A stretch of 64,000 nucleotides of DNA, taken from the NCBI GenBank assembly GCA_000507305.1, contig DF239292.1:125723-189722 (forward strand), given 5' to 3'. Origin of the DNA: Breviolum minutum Mf 1.05b.01. Its lineage: Eukaryota > Sar > Dinophyceae > Suessiales > Symbiodiniaceae. The notes beneath the pieces are model-generated. The model saw only the letters and a program-made list of their open reading frames with translations. It had not been told where the DNA came from and made no database searches. Position 1 is the first letter of the stretch. Each line of letters begins with the position of its first letter. This document shows, in pieces, positions 1 through 14,325 of this stretch. Position numbers and translations under genes: made by a program.

Positions 1-2849
1 CTTCATCCATCTTCCTTGTACATCTTCATGTGTGCATCTATATAGACAAGTATTAACGTTTATGCGAATAGATTCTGACGTTGTGACTGACTACAATATG
101 GGAGACTCATCGATACTCGTTTCGATCAACAACATATCCTGACCAAAGCCTTTTCAAGTATAGACATAATCACATAGTTAGATAGACTCGATAGACGTTG
201 GTCTGCAAATACAAGTGTACTCTACTCTTGGTCTGCAGTGCACACACACACACACACTTAACATGTCGTCTAGAGACAGTATTGCAGCAAGCAGCAGGCA
301 CAATATAAAGCAAGTTTGAGAACAAAGATAAAGTACGATAGCAACATGCTGCAAGCCAATAAACAAGGGCTCTTTGTCAGGCTCGTCCATCCCATGCATC
401 CGGTGCACAAAAAGCTGCCACTCAGAACTGCATTCGGTCTGGCTTCAAGCCCGAAGCCTCTTGTCTGGACCGACTTTGAAAGCCATGACCCGTCGACTCG
501 ACTACCTTTACCCCAAGTCTTGAATAGATCTTACAGATTCTTACAGTACATCTTAGTCTCAAGACTTTGTGCAAGCTGTATCAAGCTGTTAATGTAAATT
601 TCATATAATTTCATTACACCTCACATGTCAAGCATGAAGTACCCTGACTTTATTATGGGTGCATTGTCCACTGCGCCTCGCTCACAAAGCTTAAAGTATC
701 CGGAACACCCTGGCAAATGTGTCAGGAGTCATTATGTTGCAAAATGCTGTTCCCACATCTTTCGCAGGAAATCATCGTAGTACAGCTGACCTTAAGTTCT
801 GCAAAGCAACGGAAATCAAGAATCATAAAATATAGTCATAGTGGCGGAGATTGTGGCAGTGACAATGTAAAAGATCACTATGAACGAAAATCGGCAACAC
901 CAAAGCATTGACTTGAAACAAATATTCGAACACACATACACTATTGCTTGAATTGAAAAGAGACACGAGGCACCTTTGTTTTAGATTCTAGATAGAATAG
1001 AGGCTTCACAATCAATGAAGTATCTTGAGAATTCAATCACATTCTGCTTTAATTCGCGACTTGAACCCTGCAGGCCAATAATAACCTGCCATTCCGATAG
1101 TTTTGCAACATCAAAGATTGAAATTTTGAAGTGTTACAAGAGTCCTGACATGTCAGAATCTCTCTGCGACTACAAACAGGCCAACGTACGTACCTGGTCG
1201 CCACCAAGTCTTGCCTCGAAAGATGCGCACAGTTCTTTCTATGATCTCCCAAGATGACCCTGTGACCGCCTTTGGTTCTTGGACCTCCTTTCTCTTATTA
1301 AAGACACAAGAGAGAAACTGAGAAACGGAACGAATAATGTCGAATAATGCATCTTTATGCATGCATGCATGTACATGTGTGTCTGTTTGTATGTAATTAG
1401 GTATGTAGGTCCGTAGGTATGCATGTATGTAACATGTGTGTAAGTCGGCAGGTAGGTATGCACGTTCCATGTTCCTGCCCCACCCCACCCCCCCATGGTG
1501 TGGTCCCCTGTCACATAAGATGTACTAGTATTTCTGCTACAGGGTAGTAGTACTAGTACTAAGACTAATACTGGAACTGGAAGTACTACTACCACCAATC
1601 ACAATGGTGTATTCCCATTGGTGGGTGAGTGACCAAAGACTGCTGTCTCAACAGTATACATATGCTAGAATACAGTGTAATACATTTAACAAACGATAGC
1701 ATATCTTTATCAATATATCAAATTTATATGATTACATACATTACATATATATATATGCATACGTACAACTATATCCATGCAATTATAATTACTTAATTAT
1801 AGATTTCACAACACCAGGCGTGCAGCCATTCCTCTGTAGTGCACAAATTGTCCTGTTGCCCCACAAATGGTTAATGGCAAACGGACAAGAGCTATAAAAT
1901 GCACAACCGTCTGCTGTCTGGAGCCGTAGTAGCACAAGATCAGAAAGAATCTCTGGTTGAAGATTCAAAGTCTTCAATATGTCGTCTATGATCACAGCAA
2001 TCGAGACAAACGACAATGGTTGGGATTTGCTTGACCAGACTATCATCATTGTAGTAGCACTGCACACTTTATTCCAGTGATATCCTCTCCTGCGGGGCTG
2101 ACACTTCCCACCTGCTGATTCGACGCCGCAAGGCGTCCACCATCTTTGGGATCAGCGAAATGGATGCGGTACTGCCAAGCGCAGCAAAATTCCAGAAGCA
2201 TCAACAATCAGTGTCACCATGTGTCACACAATGACCCACGAAAGATACAAGCCCTAAGGCCTCTGCTCCGGCAACGAAGCCCTCAGCTCCAGTTGTGTCC
2301 TTGGCAAAGTGTTGGGATCTATCCAACATAGCCCAAGATTTTAATAAAGGAACAAATGTGTCATAGTATCATATTGATTCATATTGTGTTGACTATCACC
2401 ATATGGTCGACAAGAACATGTAGGCAGCATGTTACAAGACCTATCAAATCGGGTGTTTAATCCTCATCAATAGGTAGACCGTGGAATAGTTATCACCAAA
2501 CATTCCTAGAATCTCAGCGTCCAATGCACCGTTCCATCATCCTGTGATCTATTTATCGCAACATACATTATCACACCATGAATCATTGTCCACTTGGAAA
2601 TCTCTTCACATCATTCGCATCCCGAAGAGTTGATGTCTCACACCGCACCTCAATAAAACCAACGAAAGTCGAGTCTTCTGAACTCACATCTGAAAGTGCC
2701 TCGTGTGGAGAAGAAACTCAGGGGGAATGTGAACTTCCCGATTGGATCCGATTGGACAGGTGATACAAAATGCAAAAAGAGTTCAAGAAGCTCACCTGTC
2801 TGTCGATGGCTAAAGGCCTCTCCTGCCAAAGTTGCACAGATATGAGCAT
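1..2849. other. Non-coding stretch, no gene recognised
   Basis: Only short open frames occur here, none with recognisable motifs or coding-like composition. The stretch holds a CA microsatellite near 241, a GTATG/CATG-rich degenerate simple sequence at about 1355-1460, and AT-rich runs around 1690-1790. I see nothing that supports a gene. Confidence 0.6.
241..257. repeat. (CA)n microsatellite
   Basis: An uninterrupted run of about eight CA dinucleotides in non-coding DNA. Confidence 0.9.
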
Positions 2850-2929
2850 GGCTACCTCTCCTTTTTTTCTCGGGTGCGGAATTGTTTTGGGAATTCTTTT
2901 TTTTTTTCGGGATTTTTTTTTTTTTGGTT

Positions 2930-3085
2930 GGGGGTGGTTTTGGGGCTGTCCAGGCTCCTTTTTGGGAAAACCCAGGGGTGAAAGGCAGGTTCGTGCGGGT
3001 TTTTCAGGACATTTGGGGGTGGTTTTAGGGCTGTCCAGGCTCCGTTCTGGGGAAACCAGTGGTGAAATGCAGGTTCCATCCAGGT
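2930..3085. repeat. Two-copy tandem repeat, period 83 bp
   Basis: Two diverged copies start at about 2930 and 3013. Both contain GGGGGTGGTTTT, GGGCTGTCCAGGCTCC, GGTGAAA and GCAGGTTC in the same order. The open frames here are a by-product of the repeat. Confidence 0.8.
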
Positions 3086-3957
3086 TTGGACACAAAAAAC
3101 TGCTTCAAAAAGCAAATTGTCCTGTTCATTTCTGTTTTCTGTGTGTATTTATCTATGTTGATGTGTGTGTGTGTGTGTTTGTGATAGAGTATGTAGTATG
3201 TGTTTTCTTTCTGTTGTTGTTTTGATTTTTCATTCAATGCACTTCTTTTCTTGTATTTGCAATTTATCTATCTAATGTGTAAATATATTTTCTAGATTCA
3301 AGTCTTTTAAAATTAAAAAAGACTTCAAACAAAACATAAAGTAACAAATGAAAGAAAAACACAATATCCAAAAATGAATGAAAGAAAAAACATAATATTC
3401 AAAAATGAATGAAAGAACAAGAAAACGTGACAAGTTGAAAAAAACATCCAAATTGAATGAAAAGAACTAAAAACAAGAAAGAACAAAAAGACAATCATAA
3501 AATACACAAAAACGGTGAAAAACTGAGTAAACACACATAGAATGAACAACAAATCAGACAAATTCGTGCATTAATAATGAACACTGAACAAAACAGAACA
3601 TTAAACTAACAAGTAATATTCAAAAAAAGGAAAAATAGAGCATTGAAACAACAAAAGAACATGAACTAAAATAAAACTAAAAAAGTAAACAATAATGACA
3701 ATAAACGAAACAAAAAACAAAAATACATAAGAAATGAAAAACTAGAAAACAAGTAAAACAGAGCTGAAAGAAAACACAAAAAACACATACAACGAATGAA
3801 AATAAGAAATCAACACACTGAAACGCATGAAAACTTCGGCAACATAAAAATAAGACAAAAAAACTAAACTAACAAACACAAGACAAAGTGAATATATAAA
3901 ACTGATAGTAAAACAAAGTAAAAGACAGGTTAGAAAAAAGGAACGAAAAAGAACAGA

Positions 3958-4105
3958 GGACCAGGAAACCAGAAGACCAGAGGAGCAGGGGACCAGAGGA
4001 CCAGGGGACCAGGGGACCAGACAATGAGGGGACGAGATGAAGGGGGACGAGATGACCAGGGCACCAAGGGATTAGAGGACCAGGGGACCAGGGGACCAAA
4101 AAAGA
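3958..4105. repeat. GGACCAGGG-type degenerate minisatellite
   Basis: The words GGACCAGG, GGGGACCAG and GAGGACCAG are repeated many times with interruptions. The opposite strand gives a Trp/Pro/Leu-rich open frame that is an artefact of the repeat. Confidence 0.8.
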
Positions 4106-4165
4106 AAAAAATCCCCCAAAAAAAGAAAAAAATTCCCAAAATAAATACCTCCCCTTTTTTCTCTA

Positions 4166-7079
4166 TATGATGCCTGAAGGGATACATGAAAATAATGCAA
4201 CTTGAATAATTATAATAATATACATTTCGAATCATTCTTGAAAGCAAATGAAACAAAACTAAATGCAATCAAATGCATTGAAATGACACAGAATGACCTA
4301 TAGTAATAACAACATATCACAATATATAACAACCTGATCCACCAACTGCCAAAATCAATGGGGACTGATCTCCCAAGTTGAGCAACCAAAGGCCCGCAAT
4401 GGAGACTCCGTTCAGGCTCTCATGATATTTCGTGCTGATCATACTGCTTACCAGCACCCTTCAAAATGTCTCCCAGTATGTAGAGATTCGATGATGTACA
4501 GTGTACAGTAGGCTCGGTTGCTCCTGCCACTGCACATCACCATCAGAAGTGGCCTTAGCACTCACGTGAGATCTCGCTGGTCATCTTTTTGTTTTGGTAG
4601 CTGCGTCTTGCAAGGTTAATACCTCTGGTGGGAATGTTGAGTGTAAAGTTCCAAACGTGACAAATTTTGGCTCAACTTCCGTTCCTTCGGCTAACATCAT
4701 CTTGTTCTACGTTTGTCCATTTTAAATTTCCAGGTATTCAGACGGTTGCGGTGGAGACTGCCTTCTCTTGATCGTAACCTGCGCCCAAAATCGTTCACCG
4801 AGTTCACTTGCAACTCTGGGACTCCGTGATTGCTGGCACAGGAAGTAACTTGTACCGTATCTTGTTGGACAGCCTCATTAAATCCCAGAAAACAGAAAAG
4901 TCAAACTGTTGACAGTGTGGTGGCTATGAAATAAGTTAGCTTTGATGATCTGGATAGTACATGTCAAGGTACATACTCGATTGAGCTGACAATTAAATTG
5001 TCATTGATTGTCAGTCCGTGTTCAGACCCGTCGGAGCACCTTGTATTTCAGAGGGGACACCAGCTGGAATGGTGTCCTGCGGCCCAGCAGCATTTCAACA
5101 CTAGGAGGGCTTTGCTGCGCTTGCAAAAGTTGTGTCATAGTCCGCATGAGAATGCCAATGTTCACATCAATATAATCGCACATCACTTGATGACTTGTAC
5201 ATTCATATACCATAGTCCATAGTCCATAGTGACTTAGTGCATATGCACACATAAACATCATGCGACTATATCTGTCATGCATTGCAGTTGCAACACCTCA
5301 GGAGGTGCATTGACTTTGATACTTTACTGTGCTGGCTCCTCAGGTAACTCTCTAGCATCAGAGTACCTCAGCAAAGAAACGTCTTGCCACATGGAACCAC
5401 CGAGCGCAAACGAACAAGAAACCTTTCAGCAGTTACACTCAGAGCTGCGGCGGTGCTGCAAACTGACTGCCAGAAGGTCGTTCTGGATTCCTGAGGCAAG
5501 GTGGTGTGCCCCTCTGGTCTTGTGTTCTGTATTCTTGGAAGGCAGTTTGAAGCATCTCCAACTCGAAGCAGAACCCTACCCTCAACACGTGAATGCGTCT
5601 GTGGAGACACCTTCAGAAGGAATGTTGTACCAGTTAGTACCTGATCAATCTACGATGCCGATATTGTTTCTTGTATGTTCAGCATGATCTAGTCATTTAT
5701 GTCAGTTCCCCAAATTACACCTCTCACAAAACTGGGTCAGTGTCAGGCTCATACAAATGAATACACAATGTACCAATACCATCCTGGACCTTTACCATCC
5801 TTTGTCCTCTGGTTCCATGATGTTGTGTTCCATAGCTTGTGAGAATTTGGGTACACAATTGTCAGAAGATGAAATGACCATAGCTGACCCTCGGCTGGAT
5901 GGAAGTTCTTCCACTGGCTCGCTCACATCTGCCTGCAATGGCACATTGCATGTGACATGTGTATGGTTCAACCGTATACGGCTGAATGTGTGATGATGGA
6001 ACATACTATTGCTTTTTGGTGCCATAGACATAGATCATAGATTCTATAAGTAGGAAGTGTTTGATCAACCCCACTATGCATGTGATAGAGGGTCCCAAAT
6101 TACGTCAAGTTCGGTAGATATCATTCACCAAAAAGGAATCGGATAAACTGGAGGAGGAAGCAACATTGACAGGGCAAACGCCAAGAAATGACAACTGCAT
6201 CACGGTGATGCCAATCATTCATATCATATACGCACGGCATCATAAGGGTGTAACGGTAACATCTACAATACATAAGAAATCAATTATCAATTTGATATGC
6301 CTGATATGCAATGCTGTCCGTGTTTCCATTTAATTTGCTGGCCCATCTCCGGTCCAAAACCACCACCCCTTTGCGTTGCCTTTTGCGGATCCGGTGAAAA
6401 CTTCGAGAACGGTGGAGTGGCAGCGTCCCTGGTGCAGGTCGAGGTAGGACCCCCCCCTTCGGTCAAAGCGGCTCCTAAGGCCTTTGGAACTTCGGTCTTC
6501 CGGCTTCTGCGGGGATGTAACGGCACGGTGAATCACTTTTGGAGCTTTGAGTGTTTGAAAAATTCCAAATCTGCTAAGTTGGACTCAAGTTGACCCACCT
6601 TGGTGTGAGACTGGGCCGGTGCTGCAGACCTGGGCACCATTCAAGTAAACAAGCGTCTGCAAGATAAAAACATAGTAAACTTTAGAGAAATATAAAAAAG
6701 AAAAAAACATGGTGAAACATCGAGTCAATGTCAAGTATGATAACAAAATAGATTGATTCTGTCGGTATTTAGCAACAATAACTGTAGTGTATACTGAAAC
6801 GTTTACATGATAAAACGGCGTTGTGGATATAGCATATGTCCACTACAATACAACAAGCCACGCATCACATCAAACCAAATCGAAGAAAGCGTGTCCATTT
6901 TGGCAGAATCAAGCAACACATCTCTTCTGGATCCCGACTCACTTGACTTCTGGCAGGTGGCGACAACGACCTGTATCTCCGGTGTTTCCAAGCAGCGCAG
7001 CTCGCAGAAAGATCAAGGCTTGCACTGGTTTTGGAGGCAAACTTCGAAGGTCTGCCATATATGATCAAAGAACGTAAAC
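4166..7079. other. Non-coding stretch, no gene recognised
   Basis: The longest open frame (5277-5687 plus, 136 codons) is within the length range expected by chance in a 64-kb window and carries no motif. A GC-richer patch at about 6340-6540 is open on both strands but I cannot choose between them. No splice pattern could be traced. Confidence 0.5.
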
Positions 7080-7377
7080 CATCACAAGCAGCAACCTCGT
7101 CATCAGCATCATCAACGCCATCCTCCTCAACAGCACCAGCATCATCACCATCTTAGCCATCATCATGATCATCAACACCACCACTAAAACCACCATCATC
7201 ATCACCATCGTCATCGGCATCGTCATCGTGATCATAATCATCATCACCATCGTCATCGTCATCGTCAACGGCATGGTCATCTTCATCAAAACAATAATAA
7301 TAAGCATCATCATCATCAAGATCGTCATCGTCGTCGTCCTCCTCCTCCTCCTCCTCGTCGTCGTCGTCGTCATCAGA

Positions 7378-7408
<31 letters not shown>

Positions 7409-7500
7409 GCAGCAGCATCGTGGTCGCGGTCATCATTGGCAGCGGCCGAAGCGGCATTGTAGTCACCATCATCTCGTCATCATCGCCGTCGTGAGAATCA
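7080..7500. repeat. Compound ATC/CGT/CAG trinucleotide repeat tract
   Basis: The tract consists of ATC, ACC, CGT, CCT and CAG trinucleotides, including a CAG run near 7378-7415. It keeps several frames open on both strands, giving poly-Met, poly-Ser and poly-Ile translations that should not be taken as proteins. Confidence 0.9.
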
Positions 7501-7556
7501 TCACCACATCATCACCCATATCAATATCAGTTCATCACCACCGCAGCATCACAATG

Positions 7557-7558
<2 letters not shown>

Positions 7559-7603
<45 letters not shown>
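7559..7603. repeat. (CAA)n microsatellite
   Basis: About fifteen CAA units in an unbroken run. The plus strand would read as poly-Asn or poly-Gln. No surrounding gene was found. Confidence 0.95.
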
Positions 7604-10600
7604 CCACGCCGCCCACCGTCACCCCCAGCAGCAGCTGCTGCAGCAGAGCCAACGGGGAATAGATCCCCCCTCCGATTGATAGAATCAACCATGATGCAAA
7701 AGTGCCCCTTAAGCGAAAGAAACTCCAGCTGGGAAACTGCCGCTTTCAGGGTTTCTACACATGGGGGACTCTGCCAAACCAGCCTCTCAAAGTCGAAAGG
7801 AACCTCACCATGGAGTTTCCTGGCCAAGGTTTGGATTGAACACACGACCCAACTTATTCCATCAAAACCATTCTGGTATGTGACATACCACCCTAGAATA
7901 ATTTCCTATGGACCTGGGCCATACTAGCGATACAGTAAATCAAAACACACATCTAACTGGCTCGGGGGGTTGTCGTCCACACTACTCATGACAACATGAA
8001 GGTTTACTAAAACAGGTGTGTGTTCTTGATCTGCTCGGAAAGAACCTATTGCTGTGGCAAATGTCCTTCAACTTTTTTTGAACCTGCACACAATGACCAT
8101 AGCCCAACTCATGTAATGATCGAACATGTTTATATGGTGTACAATTACAATAATCATACCAGGTAATGTACCAGCATACAACAAATGAATGAAATACAAC
8201 AATTTCCCTCTGCATGGGCGGCATGTGCATCAAATCATATTGAACTTACGTAAACTAATGTATATAGACTATCATGATCACTACCAGTGACTAACACTTC
8301 CACCCTACGCTGAACTGTTGAATCTAGCCTCGTCATGGCACCAGCCAAACCATCCCGAAAGTCTGGTCGTCCTGTGGCTGTGGGGATGCGGCAAATCTAT
8401 GTATAAATGATAATGTATATAAATGTGATTTAGAAGCTGCAAATTCTGGGCAATTTGATGCAGGCAATCACTTCTCAAGGAATGGCACCTCGTGGTGGAC
8501 TCGACTCACAAGTTCGAGCTGCCTTCAAGAATCAGTGTCTGAGAAAGCGAAGAGAAAGCTTAGGAGTTACAAAATCCATGGTCAAGGCAAAGATGCTGAC
8601 CATCTTTTTGATTCTTTTAGCTGAATGACTACGAATGCAAATGATGAAATGATGCAATATGTGCTCGAATGCGTTCAAACTCTGGACTTTGTGATGTTGC
8701 ATGATAAGCCTCTGAAGGCAGTACGGAGGAGGAACGCCAAAGTTCGACCTGGAACAAGTTGCTCACCCCCGCGCATGACAAACATTGAACTCCGTGCAAA
8801 GACATAACACCTGAAAATCCTTGCTTGAAGTAAAGTAAAGTCCATAAATCTGCCCAAGTAACTCAATGATACTCAATGCAGTGAAATGAAACGAAATGAT
8901 GTAATTATTCTGCATGCTTTTGCAATTTGAGAATCCGTTTTTAAATCTCTTCATCAGAGCTTTGCCAGCCTCATTGGCCAACTCCTTTTCCAGGTTAAAA
9001 TGCGCAGCAAACTCCTGATGCTACTGGCGTTGAGGCTGTTGATGCCCCCGATAGATGCTCAGAATGCTTAGTAAGGAACAAGAAAACACAAACCTGAACA
9101 CAACTCCCGTACACTGCTGAACAGTGCACAAAATTTGCATGTTCCTGTCTGCAAAGCTTGTAGAAATCCTAAATTCCTCCCCACTATGCAAGCAGATGTA
9201 TTTTGTCCTGGCCACCCTCGGATAGCACTGCAGAAGCATTCGCAAAAGCGTTGCCCCTTAGCGACAATGACGATTCGGCACACGGCTCATGGTGTTACTA
9301 GATTCGCCATGTGCCCCTTTGTCTTTCCTTCTGCAATAATTACCTCCACCCATAACAGTGTACCCTTTCTATCCTTCTCTTGAGCTGGTGAACTAGCTTT
9401 AAGATTGTCTAGCCCTGGTCTCGGTCTTGCAAGCATCTTTAAACATCTCTGCTTCAGTGCCGCATCGTTCTTATAACCAATTCAAGTATCCCAGCATCAA
9501 ACCCATGAAACATCTTGATACCAACCTATCAGACCCAAACGGCCGGGCTGGGCCTCGTCTCACTATCTACTTCATCCCTGGCCGCTTCGAAAGATGGGAT
9601 GGGATCTGCAATTCCTATCGCTATCCAAAATCCATATTTACCACTGGAATAGGAGTGATGAAACGTTCTCTCTTCGTTTTTTGGTTGGTGAAAGTGAACT
9701 CCATTGGTGCTTTGAGCTTGTTCACTCAAAGTTGATTTTTGAAAGGTTCTGGTAACTCTCTTGACTTAAAAATCCAAAGATTCATTGTTTAGCATCATCA
9801 CTGACTTGGCCTCCCCAGCGGGAGATTGATGCAGTTGGCACAGCATGATGGATTGCATGCGACACACCTCTGCCGGCTGCTGGCGTTAAAGCTTGAAGGT
9901 ATAACAACGTATTGGAACAGTTGTAGCCGCAGTGAAATGTGGACAAAGAAAACTGGAGAAAACCAGGGATCCACTTAAAAAAAAGCATCATCGGAAGTCA
10001 GGCAATCTCCTTGCCCAGAAGATATACAGTAAATCATTACATAATAATATACATTCAGTCTTTAGACTTCAGACAGTCAGTCTGAGGCTTCACCATTGCT
10101 TTCCCTCTGACACATGACCCCGTCCCGGCAGGCAGCTTGACGCATCTTTTCTTTCGGATGTGGCCCCTTGGGATCATAGGCACCGAGGGGTTGGTCCGAA
10201 CACAGCTGATGACTCTCTGTACCTTTGGAGGGACCCAAAGGTGTACAGTGTACACCACAAGTGCCAGCAAACTGAATGCTTTTTTCGGGGGAGCAAACGG
10301 GAGAACAAGCAACTCACTAATACTGGCGCGAGAAACTCAAAAACGCCTCAAACTACAACAGTAAGATTCTGAACGAGCATATTGAGTGATAGCCCGACTG
10401 AAGACTGAACTGGCGAAGACTGAGAATATCAGCACCCCATATCAACCAACCAACAAGTCAGCCAAACTGCCTTGCAAACACAGCTAGGACGATGCTGAGG
10501 TTTCGCCTTCACGGGCCCAGAGGCGAATAAAAAGTTCGTGGCATCCGATTCACTGAGAATGCTAAATGGTGCAGGGCATGGATGTTTTCCAAGCAGGTCT

Positions 10601-13600
10601 TTTATCATCTCCTCTTTGCAGATGTGTTTGGAGTACTTGTCGACCAAGTCACTGGAATCAGAGTCAGAACTTGTGGTGCTTGCTGTAGAATCAGAATTGA
10701 TCTCCCCCTGATGCCGACAACATTGACAGCGTTTGACAACATCCTATTTGCTGGCCACTTCACTTACTTGTCAAACGCCCTAAGAAAAGGTTGGAAGCCG
10801 CAGTCCAAAAATCTAGCTAGAGTGCTGCAGCATGGCTGCAGCTGGCCTGTGACTCTTGCCATTGCACCAGGAAGGCCTTCCAAACAGCCACTGATGGCAA
10901 GCGTCAACGCACACGTATCTCATGCATTTTGCGAAGAAAATGAAGTTTCCCGGCAGTAGCGCCTCCTCTACTTCTTTTCAGATGTTCCAGTAATCTAGTG
11001 TTCTTCTTCTGTTTCTTCTTTGTCTTCTTTTATGTTCTTCCTTTTCTTATTCTTATTCTTCTTGTTCCCGTTGTTGCTGCTGTTGCGGCTGATGGGCTTC
11101 ACTTACCATAGCATAATGTGTCAGAGGCTTCTCTTGGAGTGGCTGTCTGCCCTAAAAATGCAATGTTGTAGGGAAGCATCTGGTGCTATTTGACTTTATC
11201 GAGTACAAGCCTATGACGAAGTGGAGACATCCAATTTGTAGTGACTGTATATCATATCTGACAAGAAAGAGAAACTTTATGTGAGCTACAGTGCTTCAGA
11301 TCAAACCATTTACTGTATGTCATTTTACATGGTACACTGAAACACCAGCAAATCACTCAATTCCCGGTGCACTCTTAAGTCTTCACTCATTACAAGAACT
11401 GATTCCCAATCTGCCTGTTCATCCAAGACAATTCCTTTAGCAGCGCTACGTTGCTTAGCGCGCTTCAATGCATTCAATGCTCTACGCCGCCGGTGTTGGA
11501 GCAAGCGCAAGCCTTGGGTGTTCAATCTCTGCCCAAATGCTGTGAAAAACCCATTCTAAAATTCGATAACAAATCGCTGGGCCTGGAGCAATGAGATTTG
11601 AAGACCCACAACAGCCATAACACATTGTCTCACCCCTTCGGTCACGTCATTGTCCTGCTTCGTGCTCCCTCACTGCAACATAGCTGCGATTTTTCTGTCG
11701 GAGCTCATTCATGTCGAATCCGTCCTGCTAGGATTGAAGTGCCCCAACAAAACAAAAGTGTTGGCGCTGGGGCCCCGAATTGAGGAGAGTCATCTGCTAC
11801 CAAAACTATCGGACATCAACCTGAAGATCTCTATCCAACCATCCCATCCCTTGGATCATTTTGCTCTACATCTTTCTTGCAAAAATGAATCATCTAATCT
11901 TAGCCTGAGAAAACAAGAGTGAAAGGCAGGCATCGGCAGTGCCCGCAGCCCCTAAATTTCAAAAAAATTCGCCTCCGAGAGAACACACGAACCGTCCTCC
12001 TGGTTCAAGCATTTTGCCCAGTTGGCTAGCTCCGGCAACTTGGCCTCCATGGCTCGGAGCCAGCGATGAGACCAGCAAGGCCTAGGGCTGAAGCGTGGAC
12101 TTGTCCCAAATTGATAAATTGATCTTGTATACTTTGAAGATATAGACTGTTGACGATGGTTGATAATAATTGTTTCACTTCCCCACGAATCACATACAAG
12201 CACAGTACCAGTATTCTTGAGAAACACAATGGAAATCAACAACATGCCTAGGCCGACCTGAGACTTTTCGAAACTGTTCTGCCCCTCGCGCCTTTCCGTA
12301 CGACAGCTTCGCCATACGTGCGGAAAGTTGTGGCGTCCCACATAGTTCTGAGTCCTTGAGGTGGTAGGAGGCGGCTGCGTGTTCCCATGACATGAGGAGT
12401 ATGTAAAGACTTTAGCGTTCTAGTATATAGCTTCCTCATCTTTCATATGTGTTGTTATCCCAATGACTCAAGACCAATAAGATACAATTACAAAGGTGAC
12501 ATATAATTGTATTTGATTATATTACATATACTACGTATATTGATTATATATATATATATATTGCCAATGGCCAATTTGACCCCGACTTTCGAATGGCTAC
12601 CGCCGGAACCAAGCACTAGTCACAGCAACAAGTGTCACAGCAATTGTATCATCCAGGTTCACAACGCAATGCCACCAGTTTCCAGGTACAAAGATCGTTT
12701 CCTGAATCTATGCATCACTTGATGTCGAGGAGACATGGACAAGTCACAGGCTTGGAAGCTTTCCGGACTGTGTAGATCTTTCAAATTTGTTGAGGCACAT
12801 CATATCGCATTCTATTCTACCACATACTGGATTTGCTAAGTGTGCAAGAGTCCTCCACAAACCCAGGTCAGACAAAAGAATCATAATATAACTACGATAT
12901 GACAATTGACAATGCATGATGGACACACCCCCACTCTTCTGCACAACACGACAAGATCAAACTACATAAAGATTCAGGGAAAAGTTGGATAGCTTCTTGA
13001 TAGAGCTCAACTGTACAACTCTCAAATCATTCTTATCATGGAAAACAACGGCAGCACTAAGCCTCCCACGCCCGGGTGCTGTACACCTTGAGAACACCGT
13101 GGATCTAGATCCCAAATTGACGCCAAGCATATCAGAAAATGTTTGAAGGATCCTTGCAACTCTGAGAATACTGAGCACAATACTACAAGAGACAATAGAT
13201 GAATATTCATGGGATTCTGTGTACTGCAAATAACTGACTGAACGCATCTCACAGAATCTTATCCACACCAAGGCACAAAGAATCGGCTGAAAATCTGGAT
13301 CCTGCCTGCATTTGGGCCATCTTCCTATCCATCTCTGTTCCATTATGCAAAACAGCATGAAGAAGCGCATGCAAAGAAACATTTGATCAATTGATAGCAA
13401 AATATCATGTCATTTCATATGTTCGAAGGTCAAAGGTAGTATCTAAAGTTTTATATGCTTACAAATCTCATCCCTTACACTTGCAAACGATTACCCGAAT
13501 TTCGAATCTTGGAAGCTTTGCCTAGCGCGTTTGCGTGGCAGGAGGTCCAGGAAGTGATTGCCTCATCCATGCAATGGGAGATGGCCATGGTTGCTTCCAA

Positions 13601-14325
13601 GGGTCCAAAGCAAAGGATCTAGATCTGCAATCAGCAACTTATGCTATTTGCAGGGGGCAAATGGCAATCCTCCAACCAGTGGGTCCACAAATTTCAATCC
13701 TATCATGTCCTGAAACCGACTCAGCTTGGTTATGCTAACAAGGTCCAGTTTAAACAGTTCTAAGTCCTTATAACATTTATATGACATCATTTAGGCTTAG
13801 TGCCTACCTTTAAAACCGACTTCAACAATGGCCTAGTTGGTGGGTTTAATCCATCTGAAAAATATGATCGTCAAATTGGATTATTTCCCCAAGTAAGTAG
13901 GGGTGAAAAAAACAATATTTGAAACTACCACCTATTGTAAGTGTGAAAAAAGGATAACTGACTTATATGGTTCATAGATACCCATGATGGATTCCCATAA
14001 GATTGGCATATTTACCTATACACCTAGAATGGCTTTAAGTGTCTCCCCAGTCCCACCATGCAACCCCACCGAGGTGGAAGTTTTTCAGAACCTCCAAACG
14101 CCCGGGTGGTTTGTACGGCTCCCACTACCTAATACTGACGGGATTCCATGGATGCACTTATTTAAAAAACCTATCGTGGAACTGGTCATCATGGAGGTTT
14201 GAAGGAAGGATGATTTTCTGAACTTCATCCTACAGGGTCGAATTTTGGAGGTTGTCACTAAAAACGGCAGCTTTTTCGCCCACATTTCTGTTGAGTTTTT
14301 GTCAGTAAAGCTCTTGCAGAATTTT
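7604..14325. other. Mostly non-coding, a few weak exon candidates
   Basis: No confident gene is visible. Weak candidates are 7680-7845 (open on both strands, GC-richer), 10582-10959 plus (125 codons; the minus strand is also partly open), 11325-11525 minus (basic, RRRRALNALKRAKQR-like) and 9529-9729 minus. None has a recognisable domain or a traceable splice partner, and their lengths are at chance level. Confidence 0.45.
13838..13940. repeat. Dispersed repeat, copy 1
   Basis: This segment shares ordered words with 16442-16545: AGTTGGT, CCAT(T/C)TGAAAAAT, TCAA(A)TTGGAT, ATTTCCCCA, GTAG and ACTACCACCT-like. The copies are about 75 percent alike by eye. It is a dispersed non-coding repeat of unknown class. 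Confidence 0.55.

Larger units (their letters stand above)
2851..4165. repeat. Imperfect inverted-repeat pair with A-rich interior
   Basis: The arm at about 2889-2940 (TTTTGGGAATT, T-run, GGGA, T-run, GGT) reappears in reverse complement at about 4090-4142. A short direct repeat, TACCTC then CCTTTTTT and CTC, lies just outside both arms, at about 2851 and 4147. The interior from 3300 to 3950 is very A-rich with GAAAGAAC-like words and codes for nothing convincing. The arrangement could be a small decayed mobile element or independently expanded low-complexity DNA. Confidence 0.4.

Noticed and set aside
3869-4268. Trp/Pro/Leu-rich minus-strand frames
   Set aside because: They are produced by the GGACCAGGG minisatellite and T-runs.
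4660-4680. ATTTTGGCTCAA, a 12-base match to the dinoflagellate spliced leader
   Set aside because: The preceding bases do not match the leader and no coding exon follows; a partial match of this length is within reach of chance.
7065-7845. Open frames rich in Met, Ser, Asn or Cys on both strands
   Set aside because: They are translations of trinucleotide repeats that keep several frames open.
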